A stretch of 34,186 nucleotides of DNA. Origin: Chloroflexota bacterium. GTDB taxonomy: Bacteria; Chloroflexota; Anaerolineae; Anaerolineales; UBA11858. Below the pieces are notes generated by a model. The model saw only the letters and a list, made by a program, of their open reading frames with translations. It was not told the origin of the DNA and made no database searches. The position numbers and the translations under genes are program-made. Where the stretch lies: contig JAUWCZ010000015.1 of the NCBI GenBank assembly GCA_030609055.1, positions 1-34,186 on the forward strand, written 5' to 3'. This document shows positions 16,725 to 25,411 of this stretch, in pieces (within the stretch, counting starts at the first letter, position 1; each line of letters starts with the position of its first letter).

Positions 16725-18377
16725 ATGTCTGAACCCCGTGAAGTCCGTGCCCCGCGGGGCACAACTAGAAAATGTAAAAACTGGCAAATAGAAGCTGCGT
16801 ACCGGATGCTTCAGAACAATCTTGACCCAGAGGTCGCCGGAGACCCCGATCGGCTTGTGGTCTACGGAGGAAGCGGTAAAGCTGCTCGGAGCTGGGAGGC
16901 ATTTGATGCCATCCTTGAAAGCCTGATTAAGCTGGAGGAGGATGAAACGCTACTCGTTCAATCCGGTAAACCGGTTGCGGTGTTTACGACCCATTTAGAC
17001 GCGCCGAGAGTGCTGATCGCTAATTCAAATCTGGTCCCATTTTGGGCAACTCAGGAACATTTTGATAGTTTGGTGGCCCAGGGATTGATGATGTATGGTC
17101 AGATGACCGCAGGATCCTGGATCTATATTGGTACCCAGGGCATCCTGCAGGGGACCTACGAAACTCTGGGCTCATTGGCTGCACAGCAGGGTTGGTCATC
17201 CTTGAAGGGAAAATTTGTGCTGACAGCCGGTTTAGGAGAAATGAGTGGTGCTCAACCCCTGGCGATAACCATGAACGAAGGAGTGGGTTTGATAGTTGAA
17301 GTAGACCCTGCCCATGCCCGTAGAAAATTGGATATTGGCTACGTGGATGATGTTCAGGAGGATCTTGATCAAGCGCTGGGAATTATCGATGAGTACAAAA
17401 CAGCTGGAAAAGCAATCTCAATTGGTCTGATAGGAAACGCTGCTGAAGTATTGCCGGAGCTGGTGAAGCGGGGAGTGATCCCAGATGTAGTAACCGATCA
17501 AACTTCCGCCCATGACGCGTTGGATTATGTTCCCCTTGGATTACGGATTGAGGAGGCAGAGGAACTCCGGAATGGGGATCCTGATCAATACCGCCACCGG
17601 TCACGGCAGTCCATGGCGGTGCATGTGGAAGCAATGCTGGCTATGCACCGTGCAGGAGCAGTGGTATTTGATTACGGGAACAATATCCGCCAGCAAGCTT
17701 ATAATCAGGGTGTTAAAAATGCTTTTGATTTCCCCGGCTTTGTCCCCGCCTTTATCCGCCCGCTCTTCTGCCAGGGCAAAGGTCCATTCCGATGGGTCGC
17801 ATTATCTGGTGACCCGGAGGATATTTACCGCACAGATGAAATTATTCTGGAGCTTTTCCCGAAAGACAAGCACCTTAAGCGTTGGATAAAGATGGCCCGG
17901 GAGAGGATTCCTTTCCAGGGGCTGCCAGCTCGAATCTGCTGGTTGGGGTACGGGGAGCGAGTACAAGCGGGGTTGGCATTTAATAACCTGGTCGCCGAAG
18001 GGGAAGTTTCAGCGCCGATTGTGATTGGGCGGGATCATCTGGACTCCGGATCTGTAGCATCACCCAATCGGGAAACAGAAGGTATGAAAGATGGAACAGA
18101 TGCGGTTAGCGACTGGCCCATTCTTAATGCATTAATTAATGCGGTTGGCGGAGCTACCTGGGTGTCCTTTCACCATGGAGGTGGGGTGGGCATTGGCTAC
18201 AGCCAGCACGCCGGTCAAGTGATTGTTGCTGATGGTACCTTTGAGGCTGCCCGACGATTGGAGAGAGTGCTGACAACTGATCCGGGTATGGGGATTGTCC
18301 GCCACGCAGATGCGGGATATCCATCTGCGATTGATGCAGCCAAAAAGCATGGGATTAAGATCCCCATGCTTGATTGA
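16725..18377 (+). CDS. hutU: Urocanate hydratase
   Basis: 550 residues, full length. Urocanase converts urocanate to imidazolone propionate with a tightly bound NAD+ in histidine breakdown. Recognisable segments are [13 protein letters not shown] near the start, [20 protein letters not shown] (split), [16 protein letters not shown], the nucleotide-binding [12 protein letters not shown], the conserved [14 protein letters not shown] with Cys at about 405, and [16 protein letters not shown] near the end. An ORF reading extends to a TTG at 16710, but the ATG at 16725 has GAAGGAGC 5-6 nt upstream and is chosen. No hutH, hutI or hutG lies in the window, so its partners are elsewhere or absent. Confidence 0.95.
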   Translation: MSEPREVRAPRGTTRKCKNWQIEAAYRMLQNNLDPEVAGDPDRLVVYGGSGKAARSWEAFDAILESLIKLEEDETLLVQSGKPVAVFTTHLDAPRVLIANSNLVPFWATQEHFDSLVAQGLMMYGQMTAGSWIYIGTQGILQGTYETLGSLAAQQGWSSLKGKFVLTAGLGEMSGAQPLAITMNEGVGLIVEVDPAHARRKLDIGYVDDVQEDLDQALGIIDEYKTAGKAISIGLIGNAAEVLPELVKRGVIPDVVTDQTSAHDALDYVPLGLRIEEAEELRNGDPDQYRHRSRQSMAVHVEAMLAMHRAGAVVFDYGNNIRQQAYNQGVKNAFDFPGFVPAFIRPLFCQGKGPFRWVALSGDPEDIYRTDEIILELFPKDKHLKRWIKMARERIPFQGLPARICWLGYGERVQAGLAFNNLVAEGEVSAPIVIGRDHLDSGSVASPNRETEGMKDGTDAVSDWPILNALINAVGGATWVSFHHGGGVGIGYSQHAGQVIVADGTFEAARRLERVLTTDPGMGIVRHADAGYPSAIDAAKKHGIKIPMLD

Positions 18378-18400
18378 CCTAAATCTTTAATTTAAACTTT

Positions 18401-18406
18401 TATAAT
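18401..18406 (+). promoter_or_regulatory. -10 box of the tandem PFK gene
   Basis: TATAAT 46 nt before the PFK start. A TTGACC (18374-18379) overlapping the hutU stop is a good -35 hexamer but lies 21 nt away, longer than normal. It suggests PFK can be transcribed apart from hutU. Confidence 0.4.
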
Positions 18407-18451
18407 GCCTCGTGAGATTATGCTTCCCTCGTCTGCAGGAGAAATCGCAAT

Positions 18452-20674
18452 ATGAATAGAATTGGAATTCTAACCAGTGGTGGAGATGCACCGGGCATGA
18501 ACGCAGCCCTTAGATCTGCAGTCCGGACAGCATTGGATCTTGGGATTGGTATATATGGCATCTGGGAAGGATATCAGGGGATGGTTGATGGGGGAGATCG
18601 GATCAGGGAGCTGACCTGGGAATCTGTAGGAGGGATTTTACAAAGGGGAGGAACAATTATTGGTACTGCCCGATGCAAAGATTTCCGGACCAGGGAAGGA
18701 CGCCTGAAAGCCGCCAGGAATCTGGTGAATAACGGCATTGATGGCTTAATTATCATCGGAGGGGATGGCAGTTTAACAGGCGGAGCTATTTTTCGGGAAG
18801 AATGGCCAGAGTTAATAGCTGATTTGATCCAATCCGGGGAAATTCCGCCCGACAGTGCCGAAGATTATCCTAATCTGGTGATTGCAGGTTTGCCGGGGTC
18901 TATTGATAATGATATGTATGGTACCGAGATGACGATCGGGGCTGATACTGCGCTGCATAGGATCACCGAAGCAATTGATGCCATCACCAGTACCGCATCC
19001 TCTCATCAACGCAGTTTTGTTGTTGAGGTGATGGGCAAGAATTGCGGATACCTGGCGATGATGGGCGCTCTGGCAGCGGGTGCCGACTGGGTTTTTATTC
19101 CGGAAGTACCACCTGATCCAGAAAGTTGGAAGGAGGAGATGTGTCAAGCGCTTAGCACCGGACGCAAAGCAGGGCGCCGGGACAGCATTGTGGTAGTGGC
19201 CGAGGGGGCTTGCGACAAAAAAGGGAATCCCATCACCAGCCAGGAGATAAAAATAACCCTGGAAAAAAAGCTTGGAGAAGATACCCGAATTACAATCCTC
19301 GGGCATGTCCAACGGGGAGGTTCTCCGACGGCATTTGACCGCAACCTGGGAACGATTTTAGGCTACTCAGCCGTGAATGAACTCAAGGAAACCAAACCAG
19401 AAGATGAACCGCAGTTGATCGGCATGCGGGGGAACAGGGTGGTGAGTTCCCCCCTGATGGAATGCGTTGAGATCACCAAACAAATATCAAATTACGCAGA
19501 TGAAAACCAGTTTGACAAGGTGCTGGAATTACGCGGATCTGGTTTCCAGGCAACTTATCAAATCCTTCAAACCTTATTGCAGGCTGGTCCGAATCCGGTA
19601 GAAAAACCCAAAAATCCTTTCCGGATCGCGGTGATGCATTCCGGGGGACCTGCTCCTGGAATGAATACGGTTGTTAGGGCGGCCGTCCGCTGGGGATCAG
19701 ATCAGGGTCACACCATGCTTGGAATCTCTAATGGATTTCCCGGTTTGATTGAGGGAGACCTCAAGGAACTGTCCTGGATGGATGTCAGCGGTTGGGTAAG
19801 TCAGGGTGGGGCAGAGATAGGTACTAACCGTACAATACCAAACGAAGGAGATTTCTATTCCATTGCCCGAACGATTGAGCAGGAACAGATTGATGGCATA
19901 TTGCTTATTGGAGGTGAATCCGGGTATGACAGTGTGTACGGTATGTTCAGCCGGCAAAAAGACTTTCCTACCTTCCGGATTCCTATCGTCTGTCTACCCG
20001 CTACAATTGACAATGACCGACCGGGATCTGAATTGAGCATTGGTGCAGATACAGCCTTAAATAGCATTGTCTATGCTGTGGACCAGATAAAAAGGTCTGC
20101 GGTGGCTTCCCGCCGTTGTTTTGTGGTTGAAACAATGGGTCGATACTGTGGTTACCTGGCACTGATGAGCGGATTAGCCACGGGAGCAGAGCGGGTATAC
20201 ATCCACGAGGAAGGAATAACACTTAAGGATCTGCAGGATGATGTTGATCACCTGGTTACGGGATTCAACCAAGGCAAACGATTGGGATTGTTGATCCGCA
20301 ATGAAAGTGCCCATCCCGTATATACGACAGACTTTATGGTTCGTCTTTTTGAAGTGGAAGGTAAAGAAATCTTTGACGTACGTCAGGCAATTCTTGGACA
20401 CCAGCAGCAAGGTGGAAATCCAACCCCCTTCGATCGCATCCAGGGAACCCGACTGGCGGTCCAGAGTATCGATTTCATCCTTAAAGAGATTGGCAAGAAA
20501 GACCCCCGGACAGTGTTCATTGGATTGGAAGGGGGAAAGATCCAATTTACAGGGATGGAGGATTACACTAGTCTTGAAGATTGGGAATACGGTCGACCCA
20601 TTTCTCAGTGGTGGATGGATTTGCGACCGATCGCCCGGCTTCTGGCTCAGCCCGGTCCTCAGCAGTGGAAATAA
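18452..20674 (+). CDS. Tandem-fused 6-phosphofructokinase (two PFK domains)
   Basis: 740 residues, twice the size of bacterial PfkA. The N-half (1-385) has GGDAPGMN, GGDGS (103-107, ATP-type Gly rather than the PPi-type Asp), PGSIDND with catalytic D152, and GHVQRGGSPTAFDR. The C-half (about 390-740) repeats the plan: SGGPAPGMN, IDND with D520, ETMGRYCGY, GHQQQGGNPTPFDR. Its ATP site is changed to GGESG (487-491), so that half has probably lost phosphoryl-donor binding and become regulatory, as in eukaryotic PFK. It phosphorylates fructose 6-phosphate in glycolysis. AGGAG lies about 10 nt before the ATG. It follows hutU by 74 nt and ends at the terminator at 20698. Confidence 0.92.
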   Translation: MNRIGILTSGGDAPGMNAALRSAVRTALDLGIGIYGIWEGYQGMVDGGDRIRELTWESVGGILQRGGTIIGTARCKDFRTREGRLKAARNLVNNGIDGLIIIGGDGSLTGGAIFREEWPELIADLIQSGEIPPDSAEDYPNLVIAGLPGSIDNDMYGTEMTIGADTALHRITEAIDAITSTASSHQRSFVVEVMGKNCGYLAMMGALAAGADWVFIPEVPPDPESWKEEMCQALSTGRKAGRRDSIVVVAEGACDKKGNPITSQEIKITLEKKLGEDTRITILGHVQRGGSPTAFDRNLGTILGYSAVNELKETKPEDEPQLIGMRGNRVVSSPLMECVEITKQISNYADENQFDKVLELRGSGFQATYQILQTLLQAGPNPVEKPKNPFRIAVMHSGGPAPGMNTVVRAAVRWGSDQGHTMLGISNGFPGLIEGDLKELSWMDVSGWVSQGGAEIGTNRTIPNEGDFYSIARTIEQEQIDGILLIGGESGYDSVYGMFSRQKDFPTFRIPIVCLPATIDNDRPGSELSIGADTALNSIVYAVDQIKRSAVASRRCFVVETMGRYCGYLALMSGLATGAERVYIHEEGITLKDLQDDVDHLVTGFNQGKRLGLLIRNESAHPVYTTDFMVRLFEVEGKEIFDVRQAILGHQQQGGNPTPFDRIQGTRLAVQSIDFILKEIGKKDPRTVFIGLEGGKIQFTGMEDYTSLEDWEYGRPISQWWMDLRPIARLLAQPGPQQWK

Positions 20675-20697
20675 TCCCTCGGAGAAAGAGGAATATG

Positions 20698-20726
20698 AAA
20701 CCCTGAAAAAAAGCCTTTCAGGGTTT
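20698..20726. terminator. Bidirectional intrinsic terminator between PFK and dnaE
   Basis: An 11-bp stem AAACCCTGAAA/TTTCAGGGTTT with a 7-nt loop. T-rich ends on both strands and its placement in the 73-nt convergent gap support two-way termination. Confidence 0.85.
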
Positions 20727-20747
20727 TATATTACCTGCTGAGATATT

Positions 20748-23700
20748 TTAGAAAAGGTATTTTTCCACCTGTACGTTATCCCGGCCAAGCATGTCTCTGA
20801 GTTGATTTAGAAGTGCCTTGGTTACCTTGGTGGATGCATTGGGAAACTCAAGCAGGTGACTTTGATCGTTTTCAGTAATCTGAAATGTGAATCGATCTGT
20901 TCCTGGATAACTGATAAGCGTCCCATACACCTGGCGCAGCCTGAGTTTATCACGCAAGGTATCCCCCCTGTTTTTAATGATTATTGTGATCAAATAGGTG
21001 GCATCTTCCTCGAGGATCAAAGATTCCGCTCTATCCAGAGGTATTTGTTCACTTTTCTGGACTAATTGCCCTGGCTCTGGATCTGGCTCACTCTCTGGTT
21101 CCTTTTTCCAATCGGGAGGAAAAGTATCAGGTACCGGAGGAGCGCTGCTCCCTGGATCTTCCGAAATTTCTGGTATTACCTCTACCGGGTCAGGGATCTC
21201 TTCTACCGGCGTAACCACGGGAGGAGGGTTTTCCACAGGAGGTTGCCTGGTGGTGCTGGGTGTTTCCTGTACTGATTCAATCTGTGAAATGTGGGTTGCC
21301 ACCTGATCGACCAGGACTTTAGTCTCCCCTCCGTTGGCATCGGCTTTTCCTTTAACATAGATGATTTCATCAAATCTGATATTTTCCGCGTATTTTTTCC
21401 AGGTATTGGGGAAGATCACCAGATCTATCATCCCCTGGATATCCTCAATGGTAGCAAAAGCCATGGATTTGCCGTTTTTAGTCTGGTGCTGGCGAATTTT
21501 TGTGACAATCCCTGCAACCCTGACACGTTCCTGGTGTTTGGCTTCATTCAGATCCTGGGCAAAGTGGGTTACGTACTGTTTCAAACTTTCCATCACAGTG
21601 CTCAGAGGATGATCTGAGACATAAAGGCCGATCAACTCCCGTTCCCAATCCAATTGAGCTCTGCGGCTGATATTTGTTTTTGCATCCGGCAATTTTATGG
21701 TTTCAGTTAATCCGGTTCCATCACCAAACATTGAGAATTGGCCAGCATCAGCCGCCTGGAAGTTGGATGAGCTGACGGCGATAATCCGGTCCATGGATTC
21801 CAGTAAAGCTGGCCGGTTTCCAAAATCATCCAGAGCACCAACCTGAATAAGAGATTCAAGGGCTCGTTTGCCGACTTTCCGCATATCCACTCGCCGGAGA
21901 AAATCATTCACATCCTGGAAGGGCTGTTCGTCTCGACCTTGAATGATCATCTCAACAGGTCCTTCCCCGACATTTTTTATTGCCCCCAATCCAAACCGGA
22001 TGCAGGATTCTCCTCTAGGGTTGTCTTCAATTGTGAATCCATAACAGCTGAAGTTAACATTAGGTGCTAAGACCTCGATTCCCATCTGCCTGCATTCTGA
22101 GGCATACAGGGTGACTTTATCAGTGTTGTTCTGGTACACGGTGAGCAGGGCCGCCATGTATTCGACCGGGTAGTGAGTTTTCAGGTAGGCTGTCTGAACC
22201 GAGATTAATCCATAATCCGCTGCATGGGCCTTGTTGAATCCATACCGGGCAAATTTCTCCCAGTCGGTGAAGATTTGTTCCGCCGTTTTTTGATCCACCC
22301 CGCGGTTGACAGCGCCGCTGATGAATTTCTTCTTGTGTTTCTTAAGATCTGCTTCTTTCTTCTTGGCAACAGCTTTCCGCAGACTGTCCGACTCGGATGG
22401 TGTGTAACCCGCAATCGCGACAGCGCTGTGCATGATTTGCTCCTGGTAGACAGGGATACCAAAGGTTTCCTCGTAGATAGGAATCAAATCCTCATGCCGG
22501 TAGCTAATTTCCTGCCTGGAATGCATGCGGTCAATATAATCCGGAATGAAATCCATCGGTCCGGGACGGTATAGGGCGACCATGGCAATGACATGTTCCA
22601 GGCGTGTGGGTTTCATTTCCTTAAGATAGCGGCGCATGCCTGAGCTTTCTACCTGGAATAGACCGATTGTTTCACCCCTCCCGATCAATTCAAATGTTTC
22701 TGGATCATCAGCTGGGATTGTATCGAGGGTGAAATTAATCCCATGCCGTTCTTCTATAAATTGACTGGTCAGCGCCATAATGGTCAGAGTAGAAAGTCCC
22801 AGGAAATCAATTTTAAGCAGGCCGAGTTTATCAACCACAGACATTTCGTACTGCGTAACAGTATTAATTGGGCTGTCGCCTATATTTCCAGTCGGTCTGT
22901 GGAGAGGTGTGTATTCCTCTACAGGACGGTCAGTGACAACCACTCCAGCCGCATGTGTGCCGGCATTGCGGACAGTGCCTTCCACTCCCTTGGCTGTGTT
23001 AATTAAACTTTGTAGATAGGGGGCATCATTATAAAGCTGCTGAAATTCGGGGGATTTTACCAGTGCTTCTTCGATGCTCATCGGAGGTAGATTAGGTATG
23101 GCTTTAGCAACCCTGTCTACTTCTTGAAGAGGAATGTCCATGACCCGTCCGACATCCCGGATGGCTGCCCGGGCTTTCATAGTCCCAAAGGTGATGATCT
23201 GGGCAACTTTGTCATGTCCATATTTATCGGCGCAATAATGCATCATTTCCGCTCGCCGGTCATCCGGAAAATCCAGATCGATATCAGGCATGGAAACCCG
23301 ACCTGGATTTAAAAACCTTTCGAAGATTAATTTATGTTCCAGCGGGTCGATGGGGGTGATTTCCAGGCAGTAAGATACGATGGATCCAGCCGCAGAGCCG
23401 CGGGCGTTGTACCAGATCCCATTTTTCTGCGCGTATTGGATCAGATCCCAGACAATCAGGAAATAGGCATCAAAACCCATGGATTTGATGATATCCAGCT
23501 CATATGTCAGCCGTTCCCGGATTACTGGATCGTCAGCCCGGTCTCCATAACGTTTACGCAAACCTCTTTCACATAACTCTTTTAGAAAACTATCCGGGGT
23601 TTTTCCCTCCGGAACAGGAAAGTTGGGTAGATGGTATTCCTTAAACTCAAGATCCACATTACAGCGTTCTGCAATCAGGAGGGTGTTCTCGATTGCTCCT

Positions 23701-24473
23701 GGCACTTCTGCGAAGATTGTTCTCATTTCCTGCGGAGTGCGCAAGTAATAGGTCTCATCAGTCATCCGCATGCGGTCTGGATCGCTGAGAATCTTTCCAG
23801 TTTGAATGGCAAGGAGAACATCCTGGAGATAAGCATCATTCGGGTTGATGTAATGGACGTCATTGGTGGCAACAAACTGAGCATTATAACGGGGACCCAT
23901 TTCAATAAGAGCCCGGTTGATTTTTTCCAGTTCTGGGATTTCATGTTGCTGCAGTTCCAGGAAAAAATTCTCTGGTCCAAAGACCTCATAATACCAATTC
24001 ATTTTTTTCTGGGCGTCTTCAAGTTTTCCCTGGTTAATTGCCCGGGGAATTTCTGCTGCCATACATCCAGAAGTCGCAATCAATCCTTCTGCATGGGCGG
24101 CGAGAAAATCATGATCAATCCGGGGTAAATAATAAAATCCATCCAGTTGAGCAGCTGTGGCGATTTTTAGCAGGTTTTTGTAGCCAATCTGATTCTCCGC
24201 CAGTAGAAGTAAATGAGAGGAGCGCTTGTCATACTGCGGATCACGGTCTTTCATTCCCCGGGCAGCGAGATACCCTTCCACTCCAATGATAGGTTTAAGA
24301 TCAACCTCATTCGCTGCGTGATAAAAATCAACAACACCGTACATAGTGCCGTGATCAGTAATTGCCAGAGCGGGCATATCCAATTCTTTAGCCCGTTTTA
24401 CCAGCGCATTAATATTGCTTAAACCATCAAGGATTGAATATTCTGTATGGACGTGGAGGTGAGTAAAAGACAT
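20748..24473 (-). CDS. dnaE: DNA polymerase III alpha subunit
   Basis: 1241 residues, the replicative polymerase. N-terminal PHP domain (FTHLHVHTEYSILDG, AITDHGTMYG), palm with PDIDLDF where D397 and D399 bind metal, a KIDFLGLSTL segment carrying the third Asp, a tandem helix-hairpin-helix region (FNKAHAADYG and following), and an OB-fold domain (about 985-1070; VRVAGIVTKIRQHQTKNGK). The last about 170 residues are unusual: a Pro/Glu/Val-rich linker (about 1080-1150) and an 85-residue terminal domain ending QVEKYLF. It lacks the PolC exonuclease, so it is the DnaE type. There is no clear Shine-Dalgarno sequence; a TATAAT lies 41 nt upstream of the start. Confidence 0.96.
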   Translation of the reverse strand: MSFTHLHVHTEYSILDGLSNINALVKRAKELDMPALAITDHGTMYGVVDFYHAANEVDLKPIIGVEGYLAARGMKDRDPQYDKRSSHLLLLAENQIGYKNLLKIATAAQLDGFYYLPRIDHDFLAAHAEGLIATSGCMAAEIPRAINQGKLEDAQKKMNWYYEVFGPENFFLELQQHEIPELEKINRALIEMGPRYNAQFVATNDVHYINPNDAYLQDVLLAIQTGKILSDPDRMRMTDETYYLRTPQEMRTIFAEVPGAIENTLLIAERCNVDLEFKEYHLPNFPVPEGKTPDSFLKELCERGLRKRYGDRADDPVIRERLTYELDIIKSMGFDAYFLIVWDLIQYAQKNGIWYNARGSAAGSIVSYCLEITPIDPLEHKLIFERFLNPGRVSMPDIDLDFPDDRRAEMMHYCADKYGHDKVAQIITFGTMKARAAIRDVGRVMDIPLQEVDRVAKAIPNLPPMSIEEALVKSPEFQQLYNDAPYLQSLINTAKGVEGTVRNAGTHAAGVVVTDRPVEEYTPLHRPTGNIGDSPINTVTQYEMSVVDKLGLLKIDFLGLSTLTIMALTSQFIEERHGINFTLDTIPADDPETFELIGRGETIGLFQVESSGMRRYLKEMKPTRLEHVIAMVALYRPGPMDFIPDYIDRMHSRQEISYRHEDLIPIYEETFGIPVYQEQIMHSAVAIAGYTPSESDSLRKAVAKKKEADLKKHKKKFISGAVNRGVDQKTAEQIFTDWEKFARYGFNKAHAADYGLISVQTAYLKTHYPVEYMAALLTVYQNNTDKVTLYASECRQMGIEVLAPNVNFSCYGFTIEDNPRGESCIRFGLGAIKNVGEGPVEMIIQGRDEQPFQDVNDFLRRVDMRKVGKRALESLIQVGALDDFGNRPALLESMDRIIAVSSSNFQAADAGQFSMFGDGTGLTETIKLPDAKTNISRRAQLDWERELIGLYVSDHPLSTVMESLKQYVTHFAQDLNEAKHQERVRVAGIVTKIRQHQTKNGKSMAFATIEDIQGMIDLVIFPNTWKKYAENIRFDEIIYVKGKADANGGETKVLVDQVATHISQIESVQETPSTTRQPPVENPPPVVTPVEEIPDPVEVIPEISEDPGSSAPPVPDTFPPDWKKEPESEPDPEPGQLVQKSEQIPLDRAESLILEEDATYLITIIIKNRGDTLRDKLRLRQVYGTLISYPGTDRFTFQITENDQSHLLEFPNASTKVTKALLNQLRDMLGRDNVQVEKYLF

Positions 24474-24513
24474 AGGCAGAACGATTAAAATAATTGTAGA
24501 GTGAACTATCCTT

Positions 24514-24519
24514 ATTATA
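24514..24519 (-). promoter_or_regulatory. -10 box of dnaE
   Basis: Reads TATAAT on minus. The expected start is near 24507, giving a leader of about 34 nt. No good -35 at 16-18 nt. Confidence 0.45.
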
Positions 24520-24674
24520 CGCTTGATTAATCCGTTTGCGTTAGGCAGCTAGACAAAAATCAGCAGATTTACCTTAAAAATTTCTACCCCCCAGCCGCGT
24601 AATCTATGGAAGTGGGCAGGAATAAAGAAAATGTCTTGTTGAGATGCGGAGGAAGAATTTTACCCTTAATTGGT

Positions 24675-24704
24675 GAGAGCCGGGTGCGCCATTACCCGAC
24701 TCTC
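24675..24704 (+). other. Unexplained hairpin in the 404-nt dnaE-ogt gap, followed by a ribosome-binding-like motif
   Basis: GAGAG-C-CGGGT / ACCCG-A-CTCTC forms 10 bp with one C-A mismatch and an 8-nt loop. It is followed at once by TCTAAGGAGGAG but no start codon lies within 10 nt, and there is no T-run, so it is neither a typical terminator nor an obvious translation start. The remainder of the gap (24474-24877) holds only the promoter candidates for dnaE and ogt. A 59-codon frame crosses the hairpin but has no ribosome-binding site. Confidence 0.5.
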
Positions 24705-24781
24705 TCTAAGGAGGAGAAGAAGAGAAATTCCCTTTCTGATATCAGTGTAGCATTTGGTCTAATTTGCTGCTTGACGACAAC

Positions 24782-24809
24782 CTGACGCTTTCCCTACGCT
24801 TGTTATACG
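24782..24809 (+). promoter_or_regulatory. Possible promoter of ogt
   Basis: CTGACG (24782-24787), a 16-nt spacer and an extended -10 (TGT then TATACG, 24804-24809). A second box, TATACT (24832-24837), is closer to the gene but has no -35. Either would leave the GGGAGGAGA site before 24878 intact. Confidence 0.35.
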
Positions 24810-24877
24810 CTGAAGGGGTAATTCAGAGTGGTATACTGAGCATGGAAATCCCGACTCTGATCACGGGAGGAGATGCT

Positions 24878-25411
24878 ATGAAACCGACGATTTTTTTGAA
24901 TGTTCTCCAGACTGATACTCTAGGATTGATTGGTATTTCTGTGACGAAGAGAGGATTAAGAAGGCTGCGGATGTTCCAGGATAATAGAGAGGAATTTTTA
25001 GTCCTGAACGAAGACTACCGGGAAGGGGACTATGTCTTCTCGGACCAGGAAACAAGACCTGTAATCAACCAGCTGCAAGCATATCTCGCTTATGAGATTA
25101 AACAGTTTTCTTTGCCTATTGATTGGTTCGGATATACCGACTTTCAGAAGGCAGTTCTTCAAGAGACCTTGGCGATTCCTTATGGGGAAACCAGATCCTA
25201 CGGACAGATAGCGGCAGCAATCGGCAATCCAAAAGCCTCCCGGGCTGTGGGGCAGGCAGAAAAATCGAACCAGGTACCGCTGGTAGTTCCCTGTCACCGG
25301 GTGATTGGTTCGGATGGCAGTCTGACGGGCTATGGCGGAAAGAGCAACCTGGACCTAAAAGCGTGGCTGCTGGATTTTGAAACCAGAGGATTAAAGCGGG
25401 GAAGGACTTAA
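24878..25411 (+). CDS. ogt: Methylated-DNA--protein-cysteine methyltransferase
   Basis: 177 residues. It repairs O6-alkylguanine by moving the alkyl group to its own cysteine. The active site is VVPCHRVIG with Cys about 139; upstream is the DNA-binding helix-turn-helix (IPYGETRSYGQIAAAIGNPKASRAVG, split), downstream LTGYGGKSNLDLKAWLL. The N-terminal part is the short Ogt-like domain. In-frame starts occur upstream (24764, 24842), but ATG 24878 has GGGAGGAGA about 5 nt before it and is chosen. The TAA stop overlaps the stop of the convergent C39-like gene in TTAA, with no terminator between. Confidence 0.93.
   Translation: MKPTIFLNVLQTDTLGLIGISVTKRGLRRLRMFQDNREEFLVLNEDYREGDYVFSDQETRPVINQLQAYLAYEIKQFSLPIDWFGYTDFQKAVLQETLAIPYGETRSYGQIAAAIGNPKASRAVGQAEKSNQVPLVVPCHRVIGSDGSLTGYGGKSNLDLKAWLLDFETRGLKRGRT

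Noticed and set aside
24606-24785. A 59-codon frame (ATG 24606) crossing the hairpin upstream of ogt
   Set aside because: No ribosome-binding site, no family resemblance, and low-complexity Lys/Ser content; it overlaps a structured non-coding stretch.
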